Shown here piece by piece: positions 48,292-58,087 of a stretch of DNA of 64,000 bases. The translations under genes were made by a program, and so were the position numbers. The DNA is from Paraburkholderia agricolaris (GTDB lineage Bacteria; Pseudomonadota; Gammaproteobacteria; Burkholderiales; Burkholderiaceae). The first letter of the stretch is position 1; each line of letters starts with the position of its first letter. A model generated the notes under the pieces. That model made no database searches. It worked only from the letters and a program-made list of their open reading frames with translations, and was not told where the DNA came from. Where the stretch lies: positions 1,674,001 to 1,738,000 of the forward strand of contig NZ_QPER01000001.1 in the NCBI RefSeq assembly GCF_009455635.1. Direction: 5' to 3'.

Positions 48292-49578
48292 TCACGCAGC
48301 GGGGCTGGCATGGTTGTCGACTTGATGCGGACGCGCGTCGCGAGTGACGCCGCGCATCAGAATGATCAGCAAGGTGGCGCCGATCAGGTCGAACGCGCCG
48401 AGGGCGCCGAATAGCGGCGTGTAGCCGATCGAATCGGCGAGCGCGCCGACCAGCAGCGAAAATCCCAGGCCGCCGATCCACGCGGACATCCCGGCAAATC
48501 CGGCGACCGTGCCGACTTCGCTGGGGTCGAACACGTCGGCTGCCAGGGTGTTGACGAGCGCCGAGATCATCTGATGCGCGAAGCCGCCCACGCAGAACAG
48601 CGCGATTGCCTGGTACGGCGAGGCGACGAGACCGATACATGCGGGTCCGAGCATCATGAAAGCGCCGAGCACGACGCCTGCGATTCGCGAGCCGATCAGC
48701 GGCATGCGGAAATGCTTCATCAGGAACGGCGACAGGTAGCCGCCGAACAGTCCGCCGAGGTCGGCGGCCAGAAACGGCAGCCACGCGAACAGCGCGATCT
48801 GCTTCAGATCCATGTGGCGCTGCGTTGCGAGGTAAAGGGGGATCCAGAAACTGAAGGTTTGCCACGCGGGTTCGGCGAAGAAACGCGCCTGTGCGATCGC
48901 CCAGAAGCGGCGCGTACGCAGTACTTCGCGGATGCTGCGTCGCTGCGGCGCGCCCGGCGTTTGCCCGCTGACAATCGTCTCGCGCTCGGCCTCGCCAATG
49001 CGCGGGTGATCGCTCGGCGAGCGGTATAGCACGTACCAGGCGGCGGCCCAGACGAAGCCGAGCGCGCCGGTCACCGCAAATGCGCTTTGCCAGCCGTATC
49101 TCAGCGACAGGAAGACGACGAGCGGGGGAGCGAGCAGCGAACCGAGCGACGTGCCCGCATTGAAATAACCCACCGCCACAGATTTCTCGCGATTGGGAAA
49201 CCACTCCGCGACCACTTTCATGCCTGCCGGAATGGCGACGGCCTCGCTCAACCCCATGAGTCCGCGCAAGGCCGCGAGCGAAAGCCAGCCACTTGCGAAG
49301 CCATGCAGGACGCCCGTCAACGACCAAAGGCAGGCAAACAGCGCAAAGCCAAGGCGCAAGCCGATCAGATCGATGACGAGGCCGCATACCGGCTGCATGA
49401 TCGTATAGCCGACCTGGAACGCACCGACCACGTATGAGTACTGCTTGGTGCTCATGTGCAACAACTGCGTCAACTGAGGCGCCATCACACCGAGGGCGTT
49501 GCGCGACAAATAGTTGACGATCGTCCCGGCACACACGAGCGCGATGATCCACCAGCGCAAACCAATGATTGTTTTCAA
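48292..49578 (-). CDS. MFS transporter (ACS/hexuronate-type)
   Basis: The product starts at TTG 49578, with GGAG seven bases upstream. The 428 residues form 12 membrane helices; the opening WWIIALVCAGTIVNYLSRNALGVMAPQL matches the anion:cation symporter group (ExuT/GarP type). It is co-transcribed with the GH31 gene, which follows after 19 bp, so it probably imports the glycoside or acid sugar that the hydrolase cleaves. The rare TTG start may keep expression low. Confidence 0.9.
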   Translation of the reverse strand: MKTIIGLRWWIIALVCAGTIVNYLSRNALGVMAPQLTQLLHMSTKQYSYVVGAFQVGYTIMQPVCGLVIDLIGLRLGFALFACLWSLTGVLHGFASGWLSLAALRGLMGLSEAVAIPAGMKVVAEWFPNREKSVAVGYFNAGTSLGSLLAPPLVVFLSLRYGWQSAFAVTGALGFVWAAAWYVLYRSPSDHPRIGEAERETIVSGQTPGAPQRRSIREVLRTRRFWAIAQARFFAEPAWQTFSFWIPLYLATQRHMDLKQIALFAWLPFLAADLGGLFGGYLSPFLMKHFRMPLIGSRIAGVVLGAFMMLGPACIGLVASPYQAIALFCVGGFAHQMISALVNTLAADVFDPSEVGTVAGFAGMSAWIGGLGFSLLVGALADSIGYTPLFGALGAFDLIGATLLIILMRGVTRDARPHQVDNHASPAA

Positions 49579-50408
49579 AATCTGTCTCCGTACCCAATGT
49601 GTCCGCTGACTGGCCGCTAACGGCAGGTATGCGCGAATTCGAACATTTAGCGGCGTTTAGTGTCAGTCATCGTATCACTGCCTGAGCGTCGGTGCACCAG
49701 GGAAAACCATGGATTAAGTGGTTGAGTTTCTTGAGATATCTATTGAATTAAGCCTTTTGTGGCATGTCATGGTGGCGTTGAGGTCGGACGACCGATGGCC
49801 TTGGGAAATTGTGAAAATGTTCTTTCGAACATCAAATGTTCGTTTTGGTGGCTGTGCGGAAGAGCGTGGCAGGGCGTTGTAGCAATCGCGGCTGGGAGCG
49901 ATTGGACGACCAGGCGCTTTGCAATCCCATCTGGTCTTACAAGGCGAAGGCGGACGCCCATGAATCGGGTTTGTGCGAACGTGCAGGAGGGGAACGGCGA
50001 TCGGGTAGGGGGCGGACGGGTTCCGGCGTTCATCCGGGCTTGTCACGTACCGCCAAAATACTTCGATATCCTACCGATTGAGGTGATTCGGCAGGCCACA
50101 GTTGCGAAAGTGATCCAGATGTCGGCGACCGGATGGCCTAGCGTAGGAGGGAGCAGCGGCGAGGGTAGTGAGGGCAGTGAAACAGGGGCAATTTACCAAC
50201 AGATGGGTGCCTAAGAGTGAGGCGACAGTGAGGTGGCTCGATTACGCCGCCACGACTTTTTCACCAAACCTTTGTCCAATGTAACGAGACGTAACGAGGC
50301 GGCCAGCGGTGCGATGTTATGCATCAGTTATTACAAAGTTGAAATACGCGGACGGCTGCCTTGCGCTATATTTCGGCCAACAACACACATTCTTCAAAAG
50401 GGTGATCA
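49579..50408. other. Intergenic region upstream of the transporter/GH31 operon
   Basis: I see no convincing gene in these 830 bp; open frames here have no ribosome site and unusual composition. It contains the inverted repeat GCCGCTAA (49613-49620) / TTAGCGGC (49647-49654) just upstream of the transporter start. It also has overlapping palindromes GTTCTTTCGAAC and GAACATCAAATGTTC around 49820-49842. These may be operators for a sugar-responsive regulator. Confidence 0.4.
49613..49654. promoter_or_regulatory. Inverted repeat GCCGCTAA / TTAGCGGC, possible operator
   Basis: Perfect 8-bp arms separated by 26 bp, starting 35 bp upstream of the transporter start codon. Possible regulator site; no regulator gene lies nearby. 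Confidence 0.35.
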
Positions 50409-50756
50409 ATGAAGTCCGCACGTATTGTTCCGCTTCTGATCGGGGTTCTCGGGTTGGCTGCGTCGGGTGCTGCAATGGCCGGCGGTCTCAGCGTCGGCGT
50501 CAACATCGGTATCCCCGCGCCGGTCTACGTCGCTCCGGCTCCGGTCTATGCCCCGCCGCCGCCGCCTCCGCCGCCTGTTGTCTACCAACCGGCTCCCGTG
50601 TATTACGGCGGCCCCGCGATTGTGATCGGCTGGCACGGCGACCGCTACTGGGATGGCCGCCGCTACTGGGCGCGTGACGACTGGTACCGTCGTCATCCGC
50701 CGGGCCGCTACGACTACGGCCGTGATCATTACGACAATCGTCGCGGCTGGCATTGA
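50409..50756 (+). CDS. Small exported Pro/Tyr-rich protein
   Basis: AAAGGGTGATCA precedes the ATG at 50409. The 115-residue product has a signal peptide cleaved after AMA (residue 24) and a run of eight prolines near residue 50. Its tail is rich in Tyr, Trp, Arg and Asp (GDRYWDGRRYWARDDWYRRH). Similar small exported proteins are common in Burkholderia and have no firmly known role; some are annotated as virulence factors without proof. A terminator follows at 50799-50825. Confidence 0.8.
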   Translation: MKSARIVPLLIGVLGLAASGAAMAGGLSVGVNIGIPAPVYVAPAPVYAPPPPPPPPVVYQPAPVYYGGPAIVIGWHGDRYWDGRRYWARDDWYRRHPPGRYDYGRDHYDNRRGWH

Positions 50757-50798
50757 GCCATTAAGAAGCTGGAGCCGACGCGATTGCCGCGTCAAAAA

Positions 50799-50825
50799 AA
50801 CCGCCCGTTCCGGGCGGTTTTTTTA
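50799..50825 (+). terminator. Terminator after the small exported protein
   Basis: AACCGCCCG (50799-50807), loop TTC, CGGGCGGTT (50811-50819), followed by TTTTTT. Confidence 0.9.
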
Positions 50826-50826
50826 T

Positions 50827-51283
50827 TGCACTCGCGAAACCCGCAAACCGAGCCGAAAGTGCCCGGTGAACATTGCAGGCGCGGTGCATCGTGCCCGGTT
50901 AGTCGGCTATGGTCGCGATGCCGCCGACCACCGTATTAAAGCCGCTATCTACGTCGTCGTCGACAACGTCGCACGGGAACACAGGTCGTTGCCGGATTCG
51001 GTGGCGAACCTGGTGATGCGCTTCTGAAAGCGTTCGCCGGTATATGTGGATGCCAGTTCGGCGCCTTCTCGCCGGCAGGCTTGCGCGATGCCATACGCAA
51101 TCGAACGGTTCGACAGCAGGCCGGCGGCAGGATCGGCTTACCAGCGGGGAAGCCAATGAATTCTCCCAATGAGGTCTGCTTACCACGCACCTCAACGCCG
51201 CGGCGATGAGATGTGCGGATTGCGCAGCTTTATTGGGTAGAATCCTCTCACATTGCAATTGCCTACTGACCAACAAGGCCCTT
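50827..51283. other. Intergenic region upstream of the yej operon
   Basis: No gene is supported in these 457 bp. TAGAAT at 51238-51243, 41 bp before the yejA start, may be a -10 box. No clear -35 or repeat is seen. Confidence 0.35.
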
Positions 51284-53278
51284 ATGACAACTGGCTCGCG
51301 ATGGGTTCAAACGCCTCGTGCACTTTGGTGCCGTGTGATTCACAGGCTATCGCGTGTCGGTCTACCGGTTGTGCCGCAGGTTGTGTCGCGGGTTGTGCCT
51401 CACACCTGGCGCGAGGCATGCGCCGCCGCGCTGTGCGGCGGGTTCGTCCTGGCCGGTCTGCTCGCGGCACCCGCGGCCCACGCGGTCTATGCGATCGCCC
51501 AATACGGCGAACCGAAATATCCCGCGGGTTTCAAGCACTTCGACTACGTCAACCCGGATGCCCCCAAAGGCGGCACGCTGGTGATGGCCAATCCGAGCCG
51601 GCTCACCAGCTTCGATAAATTCAACCCGTTCACGCTGCGCGGCAATCCGGCCCCGGGCCTGGAGATGCTGTTCGAGAGCCTGACCATCGGCAGCAGCGAC
51701 GAAGTGGCCAGCGCCTACGGCTTGCTTGCCGACGATATCAATATCGCGCCCGACGGCCTCTCGACCACCTTCCATATCAATCCGCGCGCACGTTTTTCGA
51801 ACGGCGATCCGGTTACCGCCGACGACGTCAAGTTTTCGCTCGACACATTGAAGAGCCCGCAGGCCGCGCCGCAGTTCGCATCGATCTTCGGCGAGATCAC
51901 GCGCGCGGTAGTCGTGGATCCGCATACGATCCGCTTCGAGTTTCATCAACGCAATCGCGAGTTGCCGCTGCTGGTGGGCAGCATGCCGGTGTTCTCACGC
52001 AAGTGGGGAATGAAGCCGGACGGCAGCCGGATTGCGTTCGATCAATTGGCCTTCGAAAAACCGATTGCCAGCGGACCTTATCTGATCGATCAGTACGACA
52101 ACGGTCGCACGATTACGTATCGGCGCGATCCGAATTATTGGGGGGCGACGTTGCCGGTGCGGGTTGGCACCAATAATTTCGATCGGATCGTCTATAAGCT
52201 GTATTCGGATAATGTCGCGCGGCTGGAAGCGTTCAAGGCGGGCGAATACGATGCAATGGTCGAATACATCGCACGCAATTGGGTGCGGCGCGACGTCGGC
52301 AAGAAATTCGATAGTGGCGAGTTGATCAAGCGCGAATTTCCGCAGCATAACGGCACCGGCATGCAGGGCTTCATACTCAATCTGCGCCGGCCATTGTTCC
52401 AGGACGTGCGGGTACGTAAGGCGCTCGATCTCGCGTTCGATTTTCAGTGGCTGAACCGCCAGTTGTTCTTCAATCAGTACACGCGTATCGACAGTTTCTT
52501 CGCCAATACGGATTTGCAGGCGAAGGGTCTGCCTTCGCCAGGCGAACTCGCGCTCCTCGATCCATGGCGTGCAAAACTCGATCCGGCGGTATTCGGTCCA
52601 CCGCCGAAGCAGCCGGACACCGATCCGCCGGGTTCGCTGCGCGCCAACCTGCTGCAGGCACGCGCGCTGTTGCAGCAGGCCGGCTGGACCTATCGCGACA
52701 ACGCGTTGCGTAACGCCCAGGGCCAGCCATTCGAATTCGAAATTCTCGATGACTCCAGCTCCGAAGCGGCGATGTCGCCGATCGTCGCAACGTACATTCG
52801 TAACCTGCAAAAACTGGGCATCAAGGCGACGTTTCGCGTATCCGACTTCGCGGTCTATCAGAAGCGTCTGGATTCATTCGACTTCGACACGACCACGATC
52901 CGCATGCCGGACGTACAGGTGCCCGGCTCGGAGCAGATCGAACGATACGGCAGCAAGGCTGCGGACACGCCCGGCTCGGACAACATAATCGGACTCAAGT
53001 CGCCGGCCGTCGACGCGATCCTGAAAGCGCTCGTGCGTGCACAGACGCTCGAGCAACTGGTCGACGCGACGCATGCGCTCGACCGCGTGCTGATGCATGG
53101 CTACTATGTGATTCCGCAGTGGTACAGCGCCACGCACCGGATCGCCTTCAAGCGAGGTCTCGCGTGGCCCAAAACCTTGCCTCTGTACTATGGCGCGGAA
53201 GGCTGGATCACGACGATGTGGTGGTATGCACAGCCACAATCGCCGCAACTGCCGCAGCCGCAATCTGAGGCGCATTAA
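51284..53278 (+). CDS. yejA: Peptide ABC transporter, substrate-binding protein YejA
   Basis: The ATG at 51284 starts MTTGSRWVQTPRALWCRVIH; a long signal region ends near AAPAAHA (about residue 66). The mature part carries the SBP family 5 features FKHFDYVNPDAPKGGTLVMA and GSFDKFNPF-like TSFDKFNPFTLRG. YejABEF imports oligopeptides, including microcin C in E. coli, from the periplasm. The gene is first in an operon with two permeases and a fused ATPase. The signal peptide is unusually long, so an internal start is possible. Confidence 0.93.
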   Translation: MTTGSRWVQTPRALWCRVIHRLSRVGLPVVPQVVSRVVPHTWREACAAALCGGFVLAGLLAAPAAHAVYAIAQYGEPKYPAGFKHFDYVNPDAPKGGTLVMANPSRLTSFDKFNPFTLRGNPAPGLEMLFESLTIGSSDEVASAYGLLADDINIAPDGLSTTFHINPRARFSNGDPVTADDVKFSLDTLKSPQAAPQFASIFGEITRAVVVDPHTIRFEFHQRNRELPLLVGSMPVFSRKWGMKPDGSRIAFDQLAFEKPIASGPYLIDQYDNGRTITYRRDPNYWGATLPVRVGTNNFDRIVYKLYSDNVARLEAFKAGEYDAMVEYIARNWVRRDVGKKFDSGELIKREFPQHNGTGMQGFILNLRRPLFQDVRVRKALDLAFDFQWLNRQLFFNQYTRIDSFFANTDLQAKGLPSPGELALLDPWRAKLDPAVFGPPPKQPDTDPPGSLRANLLQARALLQQAGWTYRDNALRNAQGQPFEFEILDDSSSEAAMSPIVATYIRNLQKLGIKATFRVSDFAVYQKRLDSFDFDTTTIRMPDVQVPGSEQIERYGSKAADTPGSDNIIGLKSPAVDAILKALVRAQTLEQLVDATHALDRVLMHGYYVIPQWYSATHRIAFKRGLAWPKTLPLYYGAEGWITTMWWYAQPQSPQLPQPQSEAH

Positions 53279-53318
53279 AGCGTCATTCATTCACTGCCTT
53301 CGCACCGGAACCGACGCC

Positions 53319-54359
53319 ATGTGGAGCTACATCCTCAAACGCCTGCTGTTGATGATTCCGACCTTGCTCGGCGTGCTGACGCTGACCTTCGTCGTGATCC
53401 AGTTCGTCCCGGGCGGCCCGGTCGAGCAGATGCAGCACGAACTGCGCAAAGGCGCGGAGAACGGCGCGCCGTTCGGTTTGCGCTCGCATAGCGGCGTAGA
53501 CGCGCAGCAGATCGCGCAACTGAAAGTGCTGTATGGCTTCGACAAGCCGCCGCTCGAGCGCTATGTCCTGATGCTAAAACGCTTCGCGACATTCGACCTC
53601 GGTCAGAGCTATTTCCGCCACCAAAGCGTGTGGTCGCTGATCATTTCGAAGTTACCGGTATCGATCAGCATTGGCTTATGGACCTTCTTTCTGACCTACC
53701 TGATATCGGTGCCGCTGGGGATAGCCAAGGCTGTGCGCAACGGTTCGCGCTTCGATTTCGCGACGAGCCTCGTCGTGCTGGTCGGTTACGCGATTCCGGG
53801 CTTTGTGCTGGGCGTGCTGTTGCTGGTGCTGTTCGGCGGCGGCAGCTTCCTGCAACTCTTCCCGCTGCGCAATCTCACCTCGGACAACTGGGCGCAGTTG
53901 AGTTGGGGCGGCAAGATTCTGGATTACCTGTGGCACATCACGTTGCCGATCACGGCCTCGGTGGTGGGCAGCTTCGCTGTCGTCACGATGCTGACGAAAA
54001 ACGCCTTCCTCGATGAAATCCGCAAGCAGTACGTGCTGACCGCGCGTGCCAAAGGATTGTCGGAAAAGCGCGTGCTGTGGAAGCACGTGTTTCGCAATGC
54101 AATGCTGCCCTTGATCGTCGGTTTTCCATCGGCGTTCATCGCAGCGTTCTTCACCGGCAGCCTGCTGATTGAGACGCTGTTTTCGCTCGACGGACTCGGC
54201 CTGCTGTCGTACGAATCCGTGGTGCGGCGCGACTATCCGGTGGTGCTCGGCACCTTGTATCTGTTCACACTGATCGGTCTTGCGACCAATCTGATTTCCG
54301 ATCTTTGCTATGTGTGGGTCGATCCCCGCATCCAATTCGAACAACTGGAGCGCAGATGA
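53319..54359 (+). CDS. yejB: Peptide ABC transporter, permease YejB
   Basis: The ATG at 53319 begins MWSYILKRLLLMIPTLLGVL, the first membrane helix of a 346-residue permease with about six helices. The EAA-like loop (LTARAKGLSEKRVLWKHVFR) contacts the ATPase. It lies 40 bp after yejA and overlaps yejE (ATGA at 54356-54359). Confidence 0.94.
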   Translation: MWSYILKRLLLMIPTLLGVLTLTFVVIQFVPGGPVEQMQHELRKGAENGAPFGLRSHSGVDAQQIAQLKVLYGFDKPPLERYVLMLKRFATFDLGQSYFRHQSVWSLIISKLPVSISIGLWTFFLTYLISVPLGIAKAVRNGSRFDFATSLVVLVGYAIPGFVLGVLLLVLFGGGSFLQLFPLRNLTSDNWAQLSWGGKILDYLWHITLPITASVVGSFAVVTMLTKNAFLDEIRKQYVLTARAKGLSEKRVLWKHVFRNAMLPLIVGFPSAFIAAFFTGSLLIETLFSLDGLGLLSYESVVRRDYPVVLGTLYLFTLIGLATNLISDLCYVWVDPRIQFEQLERR

Positions 54360-55462
54360 ATCGAGCCCGCCTTTCAACCGATGCGGCGGCGCGCACCGAA
54401 CCGGCTCGCGCATTCGTCTCGCCAACGCCTTGGCGACGCATCTGGCGGCGTTTTCGCCAGCAGCGCCTGGGCTACTGGAGCCTGATCATATTCGTCGTCG
54501 CGTTCGCGGCGAGCCTCGCCGGGCCGCTGTGGTCGAACGACAAGCCGCTCGTGGTGCGCTACGAAGGGCAAATGTATTTCCCGATGTTCAAGACATACGC
54601 GGAGACCACATTCGGCGGCGACTTTCCGACGCCGGCCGATTATCTCGATCCGTATATCAGGCATCGTTTCGACGCGCCGGGTAATTTCGCGGTGTATCCG
54701 CCGAACCCGTACTACTACGACACGCTGAATTATTTCTCGAAAGCGCCAAACCCGGCGCCGCCGTCGCGCGACAACTGGCTCGGTACCGACGACCGTGGCC
54801 GCGATCTGTTCGCGCGTCTTCTGTATGGTTTCCGCGTGTCGGTCGAATTCGGCCTGGTGCTGACCTTGATTGGTACGATACTTGGCGTTGCCGCGGGCGC
54901 GGTGCAGGGATATTTCGGAGGACGTATCGACATTGTCGGGCAGCGCCTGATCGAAATCTGGACCGCGATGCCGCAGCTGTATCTTTTGATCATTTTCGCT
55001 TCGATCTTCGAGCCGGGCTTCGTTCTGTTGATCGTGCTGCTGTCGCTGTTTGGCTGGGTCGGCCTCGCGGCCTACGTGCGCGCGGAGTTTCTGCGCAATC
55101 GCCAGCAGGACTATGTGCGCGCGGCGCGGGCGATCGGCCTGTCGAACTGGCAGATCATGTGGCGGCACATACTGCCGAACAGTCTGACACCGGTGATCAC
55201 ATTCCTGCCATTCACCATGAGCGGCTCGATTCTTGCGCTCACCAGCCTCGATTTTCTCGGCCTCGGCGTGCCGTCGCCGACGCCTAGCCTGGGTGAACTG
55301 CTTGCACAGGGCAAAGCGAATCTCGACGCGTGGTGGATCTCGTTATCCACCTTCGGCGTGCTGGTCGTGTTGCTCCTGCTTCTGACCTTCATGGGCGATG
55401 CGCTGCGCAATGCGCTGGATACCCGTATTGCTGACGCCATGCGCGCCGGAGGCAGCCAGTGA
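54356..55462 (+). CDS. yejE: Peptide ABC transporter, permease YejE
   Basis: This 368-residue permease starts MNRARLSTDAAARTEPARAF at the ATG overlapping the yejB stop. An N-terminal OppC-type helix is followed by a periplasmic loop, then GTDDRGRDLFARLLYG and the EAA loop (VRAARAIGLSNWQIMWRHIL). It pairs with YejB. Its end overlaps the GTG of yejF (GTGA at 55459-55462). Confidence 0.94.
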   Translation: MNRARLSTDAAARTEPARAFVSPTPWRRIWRRFRQQRLGYWSLIIFVVAFAASLAGPLWSNDKPLVVRYEGQMYFPMFKTYAETTFGGDFPTPADYLDPYIRHRFDAPGNFAVYPPNPYYYDTLNYFSKAPNPAPPSRDNWLGTDDRGRDLFARLLYGFRVSVEFGLVLTLIGTILGVAAGAVQGYFGGRIDIVGQRLIEIWTAMPQLYLLIIFASIFEPGFVLLIVLLSLFGWVGLAAYVRAEFLRNRQQDYVRAARAIGLSNWQIMWRHILPNSLTPVITFLPFTMSGSILALTSLDFLGLGVPSPTPSLGELLAQGKANLDAWWISLSTFGVLVVLLLLLTFMGDALRNALDTRIADAMRAGGSQ

Positions 55463-57093
55463 GCACCAAGGTTCAGAACGACGCAAAACACGGCATCACG
55501 CCGCCGCTGCTGGAACTCGATCGTCTGCATGTGGCCTTCGGCGAGACCGTCGCGGTGAACGACGTAACGCTCGCGATTCAACGCGGCGAGCGGGTCGCGC
55601 TGGTCGGTGAGTCGGGCTCGGGCAAGAGCGTGACCGCGCTGTCGATCCTGCGTCTGTTAAGCGATGCGCAGGTGAGCGGGGCGATCCGCTTCGACGGTCA
55701 GGATCTGCTTGCCAAAAGCGAGCGTGAGATGCGTGGCATGCGCGGCTCGGATATCGCGATGATCTTCCAGGAGCCGATGACCGCCCTCAATCCGCTCTAT
55801 ACGGTGGGGGACCAGATCGCGGAGACGATCGTCGTGCACGACGGCGTCGCGGCGAACGAAGCGCGCAAGCGCGCCGTGGCGCTGTTGGGGCGCACGGGTA
55901 TCTCGGAGCCCGGCAAGCGCGTGAATAGCTATCCGCATCAGCTTTCGGGCGGTCAGCGGCAGCGCGCGATGATCGCGATGGCGCTCGCGTGCCGTCCGCG
56001 TCTGTTGCTTGCCGATGAACCGACTACGGCGCTCGACGTGACGATCCGCGCGCAGATCGTCGAGTTGCTGCTGGAGTTGCAACGCGACGAAGCTGAAAAG
56101 CGCGGCATGGCGGTGCTGTTGATCACGCACGACCTCAATCTGGTACGTCATTTCGCGCAACGTATCGCGGTGATGGAGAAGGGCGTGCTGGTGGAGAGCG
56201 GGTCCGTCGAGCAGGTGTTCGAAGCGCCGCAGCATCCGTACACACAACGCCTGCTGGCGAGCCGTCCGGAGCGCACGGTGGTCCCCGTGCTGCCGATTTC
56301 ACCCGTGCTGCTCGAAGCACGCGACGTCTCGGTCGACTTCAAAACGAAACTTCCGGGCGTGAGCGGCTGGTTTCGCTCGGGGCATTTCCGCGCGGTCGCC
56401 GATGCGAGTGTGTCGGTGCGCCAGGGCGAGACGCTGGGCATCGTCGGCGAATCGGGTTCGGGCAAATCGACGCTGGCGATGGCCCTGCTCGGTCTGCAAC
56501 ACACTACGCACGGCGAGATCGAGTTTCAGGGCAGGGCGCTTGGCAGCTATCGCGGCACAGAACAGACCACCTTACGCTCGAATATGCAAGTTGTCTTTCA
56601 GGACCCGTTCAGTTCACTTTCACCGCGCCAGACCATTGAACGGATCGTCGGAGAAGGGCTCGCGTTGCATCGGCCGCAAATGAGCCAGGAGGCGCGGCGC
56701 GACAAGGTGGTGTCGGTCCTGCGCGAAGTCGGTTTGGATCGGACCGTGTTGTACCGCTATCCGCATGAGTTCTCCGGCGGCCAGCGTCAGCGGATTGCGA
56801 TCGCGCGCGCGTTGGTGCTGGAGCCGCGCATCCTGATCCTCGACGAACCGACCAGCGCGCTCGACGTGTCGATCCAGCAGCAGGTGCTGAAACTGCTCGC
56901 CGGATTGCAGCAGAAGTACAACCTCGGCTTCGTTTTCATCAGCCACGATCTGGCCGTGATCGGGGCGATGGCACATCGTGTTGCGGTCATGCAAAACGGT
57001 TCGATCGTCGAAAGCGGCGACGTTGAGCAGATTTTTGCGACACCGGCGCACCCTTACACTCGAAAGCTGCTGAAAGCGGCGCTGGATCACTGA
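55459..57093 (+). CDS. yejF: Peptide ABC transporter, fused ATPase YejF
   Basis: This 544-residue protein holds two ABC ATPase domains in one chain. Domain 1 has Walker A (GESGSGKSVTALS, about residue 52) and signature LSGGQRQRAMIA; domain 2 has Walker A (GESGSGKSTLAMA, about 332) and FSGGQRQRIAIARAL. Both retain Walker B (LLADEPTTALD, LILDEPTSALD). It powers the YejBE permease. It starts at GTG overlapping the yejE stop. Confidence 0.95.
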   Translation: MSTKVQNDAKHGITPPLLELDRLHVAFGETVAVNDVTLAIQRGERVALVGESGSGKSVTALSILRLLSDAQVSGAIRFDGQDLLAKSEREMRGMRGSDIAMIFQEPMTALNPLYTVGDQIAETIVVHDGVAANEARKRAVALLGRTGISEPGKRVNSYPHQLSGGQRQRAMIAMALACRPRLLLADEPTTALDVTIRAQIVELLLELQRDEAEKRGMAVLLITHDLNLVRHFAQRIAVMEKGVLVESGSVEQVFEAPQHPYTQRLLASRPERTVVPVLPISPVLLEARDVSVDFKTKLPGVSGWFRSGHFRAVADASVSVRQGETLGIVGESGSGKSTLAMALLGLQHTTHGEIEFQGRALGSYRGTEQTTLRSNMQVVFQDPFSSLSPRQTIERIVGEGLALHRPQMSQEARRDKVVSVLREVGLDRTVLYRYPHEFSGGQRQRIAIARALVLEPRILILDEPTSALDVSIQQQVLKLLAGLQQKYNLGFVFISHDLAVIGAMAHRVAVMQNGSIVESGDVEQIFATPAHPYTRKLLKAALDH

Positions 57094-57230
57094 TTTTGCA
57101 CTCTTTCACCAATTGGGTGCGTGTCTCGATTGTATTTTTCTATTTGTTTTGACACACGAATACTTACTGGCTAGTATCGACCAAACTTTTTTTCGTAGCC
57201 CACTGATTTTTAGGCAAAAAATACCGACCA

Positions 57231-57896
57231 ATGCAGCACAGAAACCTAACCCAGGCTTGCACGCGCGTCGTCGCCGGGATGTTCATTGGCGTCTTGATGG
57301 CAGCAGCTCCCGGCGCGTTCGCCGACGAAGTAAGCAGTTTGAATCAGAATGCCTCATATTCGACCCCCACCGGGTCGAATTCTTTGTCCCCTCTCAGTTC
57401 GCAACCGGCCGCTGCCGACAACGACGGCGGCGCCAAATCGTTCCTGTCCGGCATGGCCGGCAAAGCGGGCGACGTGGTGGTCGGTGCGCTGAACATGATC
57501 GGCGTTCGCTACCGTTGGGGTGGTAATACGCCCGATTCGGGGCTCGATTGCAGCGGGTTCGTTCGCTACGTGTTCCAGGACACGCTCGGTATGGCGCTGC
57601 CGCGTCGCGCCGAGGAAATGAGCCGCGTGGGCGAAAAGGTTCGCGTGAGCGACCTGAAGCCGGGCGATCTGGTGTTCTTCAATACGATGCGCCGTACGTT
57701 CTCGCACGTGGGCATCTACATCGGCGACAACAAGTTCGTGCATTCGCCTTCCACGGGCAGCACGATCCGCGTCGACGATATGGATAGCGGTTACTGGGAA
57801 AAGCGCTTCACGGGCGCACGCCGGATCGAAACGTCCTATCAGGACGGTGAAGATCTGCGCAAGCGCGTGAATGCTTCGATCGGCGGTAATCAGTAA
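57231..57896 (+). CDS. NlpC/P60 family peptidoglycan endopeptidase
   Basis: This 221-residue protein has a signal peptide (MQHRNLTQACTRVVAGMFIG through AFA, residue 31). The NlpC/P60 domain follows from about residue 78, with catalytic Cys107 in LDCSGFVRYVF and His in FSHVGIYIG. It most likely cuts stem peptides of peptidoglycan in the periplasm. The linker (residues 32-75) is Ser/Asn-rich. A strong terminator follows at 57931-57963. Confidence 0.92.
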   Translation: MQHRNLTQACTRVVAGMFIGVLMAAAPGAFADEVSSLNQNASYSTPTGSNSLSPLSSQPAAADNDGGAKSFLSGMAGKAGDVVVGALNMIGVRYRWGGNTPDSGLDCSGFVRYVFQDTLGMALPRRAEEMSRVGEKVRVSDLKPGDLVFFNTMRRTFSHVGIYIGDNKFVHSPSTGSTIRVDDMDSGYWEKRFTGARRIETSYQDGEDLRKRVNASIGGNQ

Positions 57897-57930
57897 CTGA
57901 TTCGGCCCGCACGGGTAGTTCTGGTGTGAA

Positions 57931-57963
57931 AAAAGCCTGCTTCGTCTGAAGCAGGCTTTTTTC
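57931..57963 (+). terminator. Terminator after the NlpC/P60 gene
   Basis: AAAAGCCTGCTTC (57931-57943), loop GTCT, GAAGCAGGCTTTT (57948-57960), then TTC. Confidence 0.9.
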
Positions 57964-58087
57964 GTTTGGGTGCTTGCCGAGGTGCCGGCGAGTCTTTCGG
58001 GCTGTACTCCAGTCCGATTCGACGCGATGCGCGTGACGGGAGTTGGAGTACGCCGGTCGGTTTAACCGGCGTTACCTCCCCGGCGGG

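Noticed and set aside
49759..50214. 151-residue plus-strand frame upstream of the small exported protein
   Set aside because: Unusual residue mix, no ribosome site, and it covers palindromes that look regulatory.
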